From contig JAUJPC010000002.1 in NCBI GenBank assembly GCA_030447305.1, positions 510,927 through 574,926 of the forward strand: a DNA stretch of 64,000 nt, written 5' to 3'. The notes beneath the pieces were generated by a model that saw nothing but the letters and a program-made list of their open reading frames with translations, did not search any database and was not told where the DNA came from. Source of the stretch: Actinomycetota bacterium. Lineage in GTDB: Bacteria; Actinomycetota; CADDZG01; JAHWKV01. Shown here in pieces: positions 53,608 to 61,951 of the stretch (position 1 is the stretch's first letter; each line of letters opens with the position of its first letter). The translations under genes and the position numbers were made by a program.

Positions 53608-54578
53608 TAGCCTTCGTTCATCCAGCGGGCGGCGTCGAGCGCGTGGTAGGTCATGACGAAGTCGGCTCCCGCTCGCACCATTGCCCCGAGGATCTCCATC
53701 GCCGCCCGGCGCTCGTCCATCCAGTCCTTCGCAGCCGCCGCCTTCACCATGGCGTACTCGCCGCTGACGTTGTAGGCGCTGAGCGGCACGTCGAACCGCT
53801 CCCGGGCGGTCTTGATCAGGTCGAGGTTCACCAGCGCCGGCTTGACCATGACGATGTCGGCTCCCTCGTCCACGTCGCGCTCGATGCTGGCGAGAGCCTG
53901 GCGGTGGCTGTGCGGGTCGATCTGGTATCCCCGCCGGTCCCCGAACGCAGGGGTGGAGGACGCCACCTTGCGGAACGGCCCGTACATCGAGGAGGCGAAC
54001 TTGGCAGCGTACGACATTATTCCGGTGTCTAAATGGCGCGTCTGGTCCAGGGCCCTGCGGATGGCGACCACCCGGCCGTCCATCATGTCGGAGGGCGCCA
54101 CGAAGTCGGCACCCGCCTCGGCCTGCGAGACGGCGGTACGGGCGATCACCTCCACCGATGCGTCGTTTAGCACCTTCTCGTTCTCAACGATGCCGCAGTG
54201 CCCGGTGTCGGTGTAGCCGCACAGGCAGGTGTCGGCGAAGACGACCATGCCCGGGGTCGATGACTTGATCTCAGCGATTGCCTGCTGCGCCGGGCCGTCG
54301 TGCGCGAACGCGCGGGAGGCGCCGGGATCCTTGTCCTCGGTGACCCCGAAAACCAGAACGCCGGGGATGCCCAGCGACTCGGCCTGCTTGGTCAGAAGGC
54401 CTACCCGCGAGGAGGGCCAGTGGAAGTGGCCGGGCATCGACTCCAGCGGCGTTTCCTCCTCGGCCTCGTCCGACACGAAGATCGGCAGGACCAGCCGCGA
54501 AGGGTCTATCCGGGTCTCCGCCACCAGCCGCCGGATGTTCTCCGACTGCCTCAGCCTCCTCAGGCGCTTAACCGTCAT
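53607..54578 (-). CDS. hemB: Porphobilinogen synthase
   Basis: The 323-residue enzyme has LVLPIFVSDEAEEE, CLCGYTDTGHCGIV (zinc-binding cysteines), MSYAAKFASSMYGPFR with the first lysine, and DIVMVKPALVNLDLI with the Schiff-base lysine. The three-cysteine motif indicates a zinc-dependent enzyme. It joins two ALA molecules. It lies 12 bases after leuD. Confidence 0.95.
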   Translation of the reverse strand: MTVKRLRRLRQSENIRRLVAETRIDPSRLVLPIFVSDEAEEETPLESMPGHFHWPSSRVGLLTKQAESLGIPGVLVFGVTEDKDPGASRAFAHDGPAQQAIAEIKSSTPGMVVFADTCLCGYTDTGHCGIVENEKVLNDASVEVIARTAVSQAEAGADFVAPSDMMDGRVVAIRRALDQTRHLDTGIMSYAAKFASSMYGPFRKVASSTPAFGDRRGYQIDPHSHRQALASIERDVDEGADIVMVKPALVNLDLIKTARERFDVPLSAYNVSGEYAMVKAAAAKDWMDERRAAMEILGAMVRAGADFVMTYHALDAARWMNEG

Positions 54579-54590
54579 AGTCGGGGATTC

Positions 54591-55190
54591 TCAGCGGTCG
54601 TTGATCGCCGGCTGGTATGTGGGGCGGGTGGACTCGTAGTTGCTTATCTCATCTTGGCGCTGCATCGTCAGCCCGATGTCGTCCAGCCCGTTCATCAGCC
54701 GGTAGCGGGCGAAGTCGTCCAGTGGAAAGCCGGTCTCGATCCCGGCCGACTCGACGCGGATGGTCCGCTTGGCGACGTCGATCGTGATCTCGGTGGAGGG
54801 ATCCCGCTCAACCAGATCGGTGATCGCCTGGACCGTCTCCTCCGGAACCTCCACCGGCAACAGGCCGTTCTTCAGCGAGTTAGCGCGGAAGATGTCCGCA
54901 AACTTCGAGGAGACCACGGCGTAGAAGCCCGACTCCTCCAGAGCCCAGACCGCGTGCTCCCGGGAGGAGCCGCAGCCGAAGTTCGGCCCTGCCAGCAGGA
55001 TCGACCCCTGCTGGTACTCCGGACGGTTGAGGACGAAATCGGGGTCCTCCCTCCAGGCCGAGAACAGGCCGTTGCCGAAGCCGGTGCGCTCTACCCGCTT
55101 CAGCCAGACGGCGGGGATGATCTGGTCGGTGTCGACGTCGCTCCGCTTCAGCGGAACCCCCCGCCCGACCACCTTCTGAACCGGTTCCAC
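54591..55190 (-). CDS. leuD: 3-isopropylmalate dehydratase small subunit
   Basis: The 199-residue subunit has SDVDTDQIIPAVWLKRVERTGFG, GPNFGCGSSREHAVWAL and FRANSLKNGLLPV, the LeuD core. It works with LeuC in leucine synthesis. It starts three bases after the leuC stop. Confidence 0.93.
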   Translation of the reverse strand: MEPVQKVVGRGVPLKRSDVDTDQIIPAVWLKRVERTGFGNGLFSAWREDPDFVLNRPEYQQGSILLAGPNFGCGSSREHAVWALEESGFYAVVSSKFADIFRANSLKNGLLPVEVPEETVQAITDLVERDPSTEITIDVAKRTIRVESAGIETGFPLDDFARYRLMNGLDDIGLTMQRQDEISNYESTRPTYQPAINDR

Positions 55191-55193
55191 GGG

Positions 55194-56603
55194 TTACCGG
55201 CCGTTCAGGTCAGTCGGGGAAGCGAAATGTCCGGCTATGGCGGTGGCCGCCGCCACGGCGGGGGAAACCAAATGGGTGCGCCCGCCCTTGCCCTGCCGGC
55301 CCTCGAAGTTGCGGTTGGAGGTTGAGGCGCAGCGCTGGCCGGGCCCCAGCTGGTCGGGGTTCATCCCCAGGCACATGGAGCACCCGGCTCCTTCACGCCA
55401 CTCGAATCCGGCCTGGGTAAAGATCCGGTCCAGTCCCTCGGCTTCGGCATCGGCCTTGACCTTCATCGATCCGGGGACCACCATCGCCCGCATTCCTTCC
55501 CGTACCCTGTGGCCGGCGACCACCTCGGCCGCCGCCCGAAGATCCTCCAACCGGGCGTTCGTGCACGAGCCGATGAACACGGCATCCACGGGTATCTCCC
55601 GGATGGGGGTGCCCGGGCTCAGCGCCATGTAGTCGAGCGCCCGCCGGGCCGCCTCCTTGAGCGAGGGATCGGTGTAGTCCTCGGGGTCCGGAACCCGGTC
55701 CTCGATACCTACGGTCTGCGCCGGGTTGGTGCCCCACGAGACGTAGCGCCGTAGGTGGGCGGCGTCGATGAAGATCTCCCGGTCGAACTGGGCGTCGGCG
55801 TCGGTCTCCAACCTCCGCCAATCCTCGAGAGCCCTCTCCCAGTCCTTGCCCTTGGGGGCGTAGCGCCGGCCCTCCAGGTAGGCGTAGGTGGTGTCGTCCG
55901 GCGCGATCATGCCGGCCCGGGCGCCGCCTTCGATGGACATGTTGCAGACGGTCATCCGGCCTTCCATCGACAAGGATTGGATGGCCTCTCCGCGGTACTC
56001 GATGATGGCTCCGGCCCCGCCTCCCGTTCCGATGGAGGCGATGATCCCCAGGATCACATCCTTGGAGGTGAGCCCCTCGGGCAGGGCACCCTGCACGGTA
56101 ACGGCCATGGTCGCCGGCTTCACCTGGCTGAGGGTCTGGGTGGCCAGAACGTGCTCTACCTCGCTGGTTCCGATGCCGAAAGCCAGCGCTCCAAAGGCGC
56201 CGTGGGTGGAGGTGTGGCTATCGCCGCAGACGATTGTGATCCCCGGCTGGGTCAGCCCGAGCTCCGGCCCGATCACGTGGACAATGCCCTGGCCCGGATG
56301 GCCCATCGGCAGCAGCTTGATACCGAACTCCTCGCAGTTGCGGCGAAGGGCCTCGATCTGCTTGGCGGAGACCGGATCCGCCACCGGCTTGTTCAGCCCG
56401 ATGGTCGGGACGTTGTGGTCCATGGTGGCGATGGTCAGATCGGGACGGCGGACCTTGCGTCCAGCCAGCCGCAGCCCGTCGAAAGCCTGAGGCGAGGTGA
56501 CCTCGTGAACCAGGTGGAGGTCGATGTAGAGCAGGTCGGGCTCTCCGGGGGCGCGGTGGACGACATGGCGCTCCCAGACCTTTTGCGACAGTGTCTGACC
56601 CAT
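55194..56603 (-). CDS. leuC: 3-isopropylmalate dehydratase large subunit
   Basis: From ATG 56603 ([20 protein letters not shown]) the 469-residue subunit has [18 protein letters not shown], the Fe-S cysteines in [14 protein letters not shown] and [11 protein letters not shown], and [20 protein letters not shown]. It isomerises 2- to 3-isopropylmalate. The frame reaches 56711, but the conserved start is at 56603. It is the first gene of leuC-leuD-hemB-hemL-hemQ-ABC. Confidence 0.95.
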   Translation of the reverse strand: MGQTLSQKVWERHVVHRAPGEPDLLYIDLHLVHEVTSPQAFDGLRLAGRKVRRPDLTIATMDHNVPTIGLNKPVADPVSAKQIEALRRNCEEFGIKLLPMGHPGQGIVHVIGPELGLTQPGITIVCGDSHTSTHGAFGALAFGIGTSEVEHVLATQTLSQVKPATMAVTVQGALPEGLTSKDVILGIIASIGTGGGAGAIIEYRGEAIQSLSMEGRMTVCNMSIEGGARAGMIAPDDTTYAYLEGRRYAPKGKDWERALEDWRRLETDADAQFDREIFIDAAHLRRYVSWGTNPAQTVGIEDRVPDPEDYTDPSLKEAARRALDYMALSPGTPIREIPVDAVFIGSCTNARLEDLRAAAEVVAGHRVREGMRAMVVPGSMKVKADAEAEGLDRIFTQAGFEWREGAGCSMCLGMNPDQLGPGQRCASTSNRNFEGRQGKGGRTHLVSPAVAAATAIAGHFASPTDLNGR

Positions 56604-56728
56604 GGTTCGGTGAGGCTCCTTGAAAGACCGGATGCGTGACTTTGAACTGATCCAGTGTAATTCCAACTCGCCCGGCGCTTCAGGCAACGCCCGAAGCCAA
56701 TCGGTCACCAAAAGGATAGGCTGGCCCC

Positions 56729-56968
56729 ATGAGTGATCAATGGCTTAACCGGAACGTGAAGATCGTACAGCTGCTGGATCCCGACCGAGAGGTCGCCGGC
56801 ACGATGGGCATGGTGGAGGACCCGAAGATCGGGGATGTCGCCAAGGTGACCTACGAGTACCCGGCTCCCGATACCCGGGTCACGGTCGAGAAGTCGAACG
56901 ACATGGGGACCGTCTGGTTCGCCGACTTTACCCGGGAAGAGCTGGAGCTGCTTCCAGAAGGGGAGTAG
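56729..56968 (+). CDS. Small conserved hypothetical protein
   Basis: The 79-residue acidic protein starts at ATG 56729 after AAAAGGATAGG. It has [31 protein letters not shown] and [20 protein letters not shown], suggesting a small beta-barrel or SH3-like fold. No catalytic residue or family is recognised. It lies between leuC (divergent) and hemD (convergent). Confidence 0.65.
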   Translation: MSDQWLNRNVKIVQLLDPDREVAGTMGMVEDPKIGDVAKVTYEYPAPDTRVTVEKSNDMGTVWFADFTREELELLPEGE

Positions 56969-56992
56969 TTGCACGCCACCGGTTGAGCGACT

Positions 56993-57745
56993 TCAGTAGC
57001 TTAGGTCAAACCAGCCCTTCAGCGCCTCCACCAAGCCGGCAATCGTGTGATTCTCGGCCTCGATCGTTGGTTCCAGGCCCAGGCGCCGGCATTCCGTGCT
57101 TGTCGCAGGACCGATGCTGCACACCACCGTTTCCGGATCCGAAAGACGCCCGCCGCACGCCTCCACGAAGCTGCGGGCGATCGATGCGCTTGTGAGGGTC
57201 ACGGCATCGACCTCATCCAGCGCCTTTTGCACCAGGCCCGCGTTGCAGACCTCGGTTCCGTAGGCATCCACGCGGGTCACGTCGAACCCCCGGGCCTCCA
57301 GGGCTTCGTCAAGCTCCCTGGTGGCGATATCGGCTCGGATCAGAAGCACTTTGGCCGGCGGATCGGGAAGCTCCTCGGCCACCTTTACCGAGGTGTAGGA
57401 GCTGGGCATCCACTCCACGTCCACGCCGTGGTCCTCCAGTGCCCGGCGCGTTCCCGGCCCGATGGCTCCCACTCGTTCGGGCAGTGTCGCCAGGTCCGAG
57501 CCCGTCTCCTCCATCCGGCTCATCACACTCTCGACTCCGTTGACGCTCGTGAACACGACCCAGTCGAAGTTAGGGGCTCGCGTGATTGCCTCGTCGGCCT
57601 TCGTCCAGCTCTGCGGAGGCACGATGCGAATGGCGGGAACCACCACGGCCGTGGCGCCTTCGGCCTCCAGCTTTCCCGCCAGCTCTCCGGCCTGGTGCTC
57701 TGGCCTGAGTACCAGAACCCGCTTACCTTCGAGACCCGCGCTCAA
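56993..57745 (-). CDS. hemD: Uroporphyrinogen-III synthase
   Basis: The 250-residue protein starts (TTG 57745) with KRVLVLRPEHQAGELAGKLE, has FDWVVFTSVNGVE and VVCSIGPATSTECRRLGLEP, the spread-out HemD signature. It closes hydroxymethylbilane to uroporphyrinogen III. It overlaps the hemC stop by four bases and is last in its operon. Confidence 0.9.
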   Translation of the reverse strand: MSAGLEGKRVLVLRPEHQAGELAGKLEAEGATAVVVPAIRIVPPQSWTKADEAITRAPNFDWVVFTSVNGVESVMSRMEETGSDLATLPERVGAIGPGTRRALEDHGVDVEWMPSSYTSVKVAEELPDPPAKVLLIRADIATRELDEALEARGFDVTRVDAYGTEVCNAGLVQKALDEVDAVTLTSASIARSFVEACGGRLSDPETVVCSIGPATSTECRRLGLEPTIEAENHTIAGLVEALKGWFDLSY

Positions 57746-58635
57746 GCGTCCAGGCCCAGCATCTCCCGGGCTCCCTGCTCCTGCAGCTTTTGAGCCACCT
57801 CGGCCGCCATCGCCACGCGGTCGGCAGGGGCCGCATGGACCGTGTGCTTGATCGCCACCCCTCCGTCGGAAGAGATCACCCTTGCCTCCAGGGTGAGGAT
57901 CCCGTCTTCCACCCGCCCGTAGGCCGATACCGGCAGCAGGCAGCCACCTCCCAGCTTGCTAAGTACCGCACGCTCGGCTTCGACGGCGGCTGCAGTGGTT
58001 AGGTCATGCAGTTGGGAGACCAGCTCGGCGACCAAAGGGGCATCGGACCGCACCTCCACCGCCAGGGCGCCCTGCCCGGGAGCCGGCAGTGCCAGCGAGA
58101 TCGGAATGAGGTCGTCCGCTTCGATGCCCAGCCGCTGTAGCCCTGCCGCAGCCAGCATGGCAGCGGAGTACTCGCCGGCGGCGACTCTGGCGATGCGGGT
58201 GGGCAGGTTGCCGTTCAGGGGGACGATCTCCAGGTCCGGCCGCAGATGCCGCAGCTGAGCCGTGCGCCGGGGGCTGGACGTGCCCACCTTAGCCCCCAGC
58301 TGCAAGGAGTCCAGCGTGCTGCCCACCAACGCCTCCCGGGCATCGGCCCTCGGTGGTATGGCGGCGACCACAAGGCCCTCCACGGGGGCGGTGGGAAGGT
58401 CCTTCAGGGAGTGGACTCCGGCATCGATCTTGCCGTCCAAAAGTGCAATCTGGATCTCCTTGACGAAGATCCCGTCGCCCAGCCTTGGGTTGTCGGACTT
58501 CAGTACGGGCTTCGAGTCGACGATCTCGAGGCGAACCTCCAGGTCTGGAATCAGAGCCTCGAGCTGGCCCGCGACCCATTGGGACTGCACCAGCGCCAGC
58601 TTGCTGCCTCGGGTGCCTATGCGTAGGACAGGCAT
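57742..58635 (-). CDS. hemC: Porphobilinogen deaminase
   Basis: From ATG 58635 the 297-residue enzyme starts LRIGTRGSKLALVQSQWVA, has HSLKDLPTAPVEGLVVAAIPP, GTSSPRRTAQLRHLRPDLE and GGGCLLPVSAYG with the cofactor cysteine. Typical enzymes have SLRR where this has SPRR, a small change. It builds hydroxymethylbilane from four porphobilinogens. Start overlaps the hemA stop by one base. Confidence 0.93.
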   Translation of the reverse strand: MPVLRIGTRGSKLALVQSQWVAGQLEALIPDLEVRLEIVDSKPVLKSDNPRLGDGIFVKEIQIALLDGKIDAGVHSLKDLPTAPVEGLVVAAIPPRADAREALVGSTLDSLQLGAKVGTSSPRRTAQLRHLRPDLEIVPLNGNLPTRIARVAAGEYSAAMLAAAGLQRLGIEADDLIPISLALPAPGQGALAVEVRSDAPLVAELVSQLHDLTTAAAVEAERAVLSKLGGGCLLPVSAYGRVEDGILTLEARVISSDGGVAIKHTVHAAPADRVAMAAEVAQKLQEQGAREMLGLDA

Positions 58636-59831
58636 CAGTCGCCCGTCAGATGGAAGATCCTTCGGATGGTCGCCCGGTCGGCGTCGCTGCACCGCCGGAG
58701 CTCGACGGTGGGCCCGTGCAGGAGCTTGTTTGCGATGCGCTGGCCGAGCGTCCGAACCCTGTCCTCCTGGTCCGGCGGCAGCGCCAGACTGCCCATGGCT
58801 CGGCGGACCTCCTCACGCACCACCTGCTCGGCGAAGGCATGAAGCTCCTTGATCGCCGGTCCGGAAGCTCGGGTGTCGGCCCAGTGCAGCAGGTCCGCGA
58901 CCTCCTTTTTGACCATCGACTCGGCGTCGATCATGGCGTCGGTGATCTCCGGCCCCCGTGGGCCGGGCAGCTCGTCCAGGTCCAGCACCTGGATCAGCTC
59001 ATGGCTGACCGCATCGACGACCCTCGGCACGGAGACGTCAAGGACCAGCAGCGGCGACTTGCGATGCGCCGGGAGGTCGTCCATGGCGAGGCGGAAGTCA
59101 CCCGACAAGGCGATGATCGCCACGTCGGTTTCCGCCAGAAGACGGGGCAGGGAATCGAGCGTGTGGGCCTCGGCGCCAACCTCGTCGGCCAGCTCCTCGG
59201 CCGAGTCCTGCGTGCGGCTGACGATGTTGAGCGTGGCGCCGCTTTTGCGGCACCCAAATGCGGCGTCCCGGCCGATCTCACCGGCCCCCACGATAAGCAC
59301 CTGGTGATCGGTCAGATGCTCGAACCGGGCGCTGAGGTAGTCCGCGGCGAAGTCGCCCACCGAGCGGGCCAGCCGTCCGAGGGGGGTTTCGTTGCGCACC
59401 TGGCGTCCCAGGCGGATCGCCCGGCTGAAGATGTTCTTCAGAACCGGTCCGGTCGACCCGGCCTGCTCGGCCAATGTGAGGGCCCGGCGGACCTGGCCCA
59501 GCACCTGCGGCTCGCCGATCACCAGGGAGTCCAGGCCGCAGGAGACCCGGAACAGGTGCTCGATGGCATCGGCCCCCTGCATTAAACGGACATCGTTGTG
59601 GTCGGTGGGCAGCAGGCCCGGCATTATGGCGGCCACCGCGTGGACGACGTCGGAGTCCAGGCCATCGCCGGTGGCGTAGATCTCCGTCCGGTGGCAGGTG
59701 GACAGGACGACCAGCTCGGCGAGACCCGGCCGTGGGCCGTGAAGAAGCTCCCGCTGCCCTGCCTCGGTGAGAGCCAGACGGTCGCGAAGCTCGGCGGGGG
59801 CCTGCCTTCCGGCGCTTAAGCCAACAATCAT
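58635..59831 (-). CDS. hemA: Glutamyl-tRNA reductase
   Basis: The 398-residue enzyme has LSTCHRTEIYAT with the catalytic Cys (usual sequence STCNRTE; here His replaces Asn), SCGLDSLVIGEPQVLGQVR, NIFSRAIRLGRQVRNET and GAGEIGRDAAFG for NADPH. It makes glutamate-1-semialdehyde from Glu-tRNA, the first step of the C5 path. It overlaps the hemH stop by four bases. Confidence 0.94.
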   Translation of the reverse strand: MIVGLSAGRQAPAELRDRLALTEAGQRELLHGPRPGLAELVVLSTCHRTEIYATGDGLDSDVVHAVAAIMPGLLPTDHNDVRLMQGADAIEHLFRVSCGLDSLVIGEPQVLGQVRRALTLAEQAGSTGPVLKNIFSRAIRLGRQVRNETPLGRLARSVGDFAADYLSARFEHLTDHQVLIVGAGEIGRDAAFGCRKSGATLNIVSRTQDSAEELADEVGAEAHTLDSLPRLLAETDVAIIALSGDFRLAMDDLPAHRKSPLLVLDVSVPRVVDAVSHELIQVLDLDELPGPRGPEITDAMIDAESMVKKEVADLLHWADTRASGPAIKELHAFAEQVVREEVRRAMGSLALPPDQEDRVRTLGQRIANKLLHGPTVELRRCSDADRATIRRIFHLTGD

Positions 59832-60748
59832 GACGGGTCAGAGTACCGCATCACGATGTCGGCAAGCGCCCGGATGAAACGCGGGTCGACGTTGGGTGAG
59901 CAGATGCGGCGCAGCTCGATATCCAGCTCCTCCGCTCGCTCGACGCATTCGACGTCGACGTCGAACAAAACCTCCAGGTGGTCGGCCACAAAACCGACCG
60001 GCGCTATGAGCGCCCGGCGGCCGCCCTCTTCGGCGAATGTCCCGAGCCGGACCAGGATGTCCGGTCCCAGCCACGGCTCCCCGGTGCTGCTCTCGCTCTG
60101 CCAGCCGGTGGTGTAGTTCGAGATACCGGCGGCATCGGCGTACACCTTGGCCGAGTCGGAGAGCTGGTCGGCGTAAGGGTCGCCCTCGGCAACAATGCGG
60201 GCGGGGATGCTGTGGGCGGTGAAGAAAACGCAGGTTCCGGGGTCGGCGGCGTCCCAGCCGTCCAGGGACTCCTTCAGGTTCTGGGCGACCAGGTCGACGA
60301 AGGCCGGCTCGTCGTACCAGGACTTCACCATGGTGAGGTCAAAGTTGGCGCCCAGGGCGTCCCGGGCCTTCAGGATGCGGGCCTCGTACTCCCCGATGCT
60401 TTTCTTAGAGTAATGCGGCGCCAGGACCAGCCCGATGACCTTCGGTATCCCGGCCTCCGCGATCTTTGCGACGGTGTCGGCAACGAACGGGTGCCAGTGC
60501 TTCATTCCGGTGAAGACCGCGAAGTCGCCCGGGTGCTCTTGCCCGAGCAGCCTCTCCAGCGACTCGGCCTGCTCCTGGGTGATCTCGTTGAGCGGCGAGC
60601 GGCCTCCGATCCTTTCGTAACGGTCGGCCAGGACCTTGAGAACCTGCGGCGACGGCGGCCGGCCTCCGCGGATGTCGGTGAAGTACGGTTCCACCTCGTC
60701 GGGGGTGCGAGGGCTCCCGTAGGCCATGAGCAGAACGGCGGTTCTCAT
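59828..60748 (-). CDS. hemH: Ferrochelatase (coproporphyrin ferrochelatase type)
   Basis: ATG 60748 gives a 306-residue protein starting TAVLLMAYGSPRTPDEVEPY with RGGRPPSPQVLKVLADRY, GMKHWHPFVADTVAK, VFFTAHSIPARIVAEGDPYA and APVGFVADHLEVLFDVDVE, all HemH/CpfC landmarks. Because hemQ is present, it probably inserts iron into coproporphyrin III. Its start overlaps the hemE stop as ATGA. The long frame reaching 61624 is shadow of hemE. Confidence 0.93.
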   Translation of the reverse strand: MRTAVLLMAYGSPRTPDEVEPYFTDIRGGRPPSPQVLKVLADRYERIGGRSPLNEITQEQAESLERLLGQEHPGDFAVFTGMKHWHPFVADTVAKIAEAGIPKVIGLVLAPHYSKKSIGEYEARILKARDALGANFDLTMVKSWYDEPAFVDLVAQNLKESLDGWDAADPGTCVFFTAHSIPARIVAEGDPYADQLSDSAKVYADAAGISNYTTGWQSESSTGEPWLGPDILVRLGTFAEEGGRRALIAPVGFVADHLEVLFDVDVECVERAEELDIELRRICSPNVDPRFIRALADIVMRYSDPS

Positions 60749-61788
60749 CGGCTTGGGTACTCGTGAACCGTATCGACCAGCAGCTTGAGGTTGTCCAGAG
60801 GGGTGTCCGGCAGCACACCGTGTCCCAGGTTGAAGATGTGGCCGGGACGTCCACCGGCTCGTCCCAGGACCTCCTCGGCCTCCTTTACCAGTCGCTCCGG
60901 GTCGCCCAACAGCGTGTACGGGTCGAGGTTGCCCTGGATGGCCTTGTCGTGGCCGATGCGTTCCCACGCGGCGTCCAGGTCGACCTTGGCATCCACCCCG
61001 ACCACTTCCGGATCGGGCGACACCATCAGCTCCAGCAGCTCTGTAGTGCCGGTGCCGAAGTGGATCCGGGGCACACCGAGCCGGGCGGTCTCGGCGAAGA
61101 TACGCGCCGAGTAAGGGAGGGCAAACTCTCGATACTCGGTGGGACTCAGGCGGCCGGCCCAGCTGTCGAACAGCTGCAGGGCCTGCGCCCCAGCCTTGAC
61201 CTGCTGGCCCATGTAATCGATGAGGACGGTGGACAGGTGCTCGAGCAGCCTGTGCCAGACGGCCGGCTCCTCCTTCATGAGGGCATGGGTGTTGGGCAGC
61301 ATCGGGTTGGGACGTCCCTCCACCAGGTAGCTGGCCAGCGTGAACGGCGCTCCGGCAAAGCCGATCATCGGCACCTCGCCGTCCAGGCGGTCGGCCACCA
61401 GCCGCATGGCTTCGAACAGCTCCGGAAGCGCCTCCTCGGCGGGGATGGACGCCAGGCGTTCTACCTGGGCGGTGGTGCGGATCGGATCGGCGACCATCGG
61501 ACCCATCCCCTCGACGATCTCGTAGTTGACCCCCAGGCATGCGACCGGCGTCATGATGTCGGCGAAGATGATGGCGGCGTCCACAGGCATCTCGGCGAGC
61601 GGCATCAGCGTGACCTCGGCGCACAGCTCCGGGGTGCCGGCCACTTCGTTGAATGAGTGCTTGCGGCGGAACTCCCGGTAGGCGGGAAGGCTGCGGCCGG
61701 CCTGTCGCATCATCCAGATTGGCGTGACGTCTACCGCTTCCCGGCGGCAGGCGCGAAGGAAACGGTTGGAACGGGGATCGGGAGCCAT
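60745..61788 (-). CDS. hemE: Uroporphyrinogen decarboxylase
   Basis: The 347-residue enzyme has VTPIWMMRQAGRSLPAYREF, GFAGAPFTLASYLVEG, QLFDSWAGRLSPTEYREF and HIFNLGHGVLPDTP. It decarboxylates uroporphyrinogen III to coproporphyrinogen III. It is the first gene of hemE-hemH-hemA-hemC-hemD; the 150-bp gap to the restriction-modification operon holds its promoter. Confidence 0.95.
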   Translation of the reverse strand: MAPDPRSNRFLRACRREAVDVTPIWMMRQAGRSLPAYREFRRKHSFNEVAGTPELCAEVTLMPLAEMPVDAAIIFADIMTPVACLGVNYEIVEGMGPMVADPIRTTAQVERLASIPAEEALPELFEAMRLVADRLDGEVPMIGFAGAPFTLASYLVEGRPNPMLPNTHALMKEEPAVWHRLLEHLSTVLIDYMGQQVKAGAQALQLFDSWAGRLSPTEYREFALPYSARIFAETARLGVPRIHFGTGTTELLELMVSPDPEVVGVDAKVDLDAAWERIGHDKAIQGNLDPYTLLGDPERLVKEAEEVLGRAGGRPGHIFNLGHGVLPDTPLDNLKLLVDTVHEYPSR

Positions 61789-61893
61789 AGTTTAAGAAGA
61801 AGATAACGCACCGGGCACAGTTGGCGATCTACGGAGCAGATCCCTGAGCCGCCTCTCTTCTGCCCTTATGATCCGAGCAATGTGAATCGGTCA

Positions 61894-61947
61894 TTGAACC
61901 ACTCTGGCGATGTTGCTAATATCGAACACACGTTCGATGAAGGGAGA
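61894..61947 (+). promoter_or_regulatory. Sigma-70-type promoter with LexA (SOS) box and ribosome site
   Basis: A -35 box TTGAAC (61894-61899), a 17-base spacer and a -10 box TAATAT (61917-61922) form a near-consensus promoter. TCGAACACACGTTCGA (61922-61937) is a perfect match to the Gram-positive LexA box TCGAAC-N4-GTTCGA, starting at the last base of the -10 box and covering the expected transcript start. AGGGAGA (61941-61947) lies five bases before GTG 61952. LexA bound here would block transcription until DNA damage. The match is seen directly; LexA control is inference. Confidence 0.8.
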
Positions 61948-61951
61948 CAGA

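Noticed and set aside
59828-61624. A 598-residue fusion protein ending in ferrochelatase
   Set aside because: The first 290 residues are an off-frame shadow of hemE; ferrochelatase homology begins at ATG 60748, which overlaps the hemE stop.
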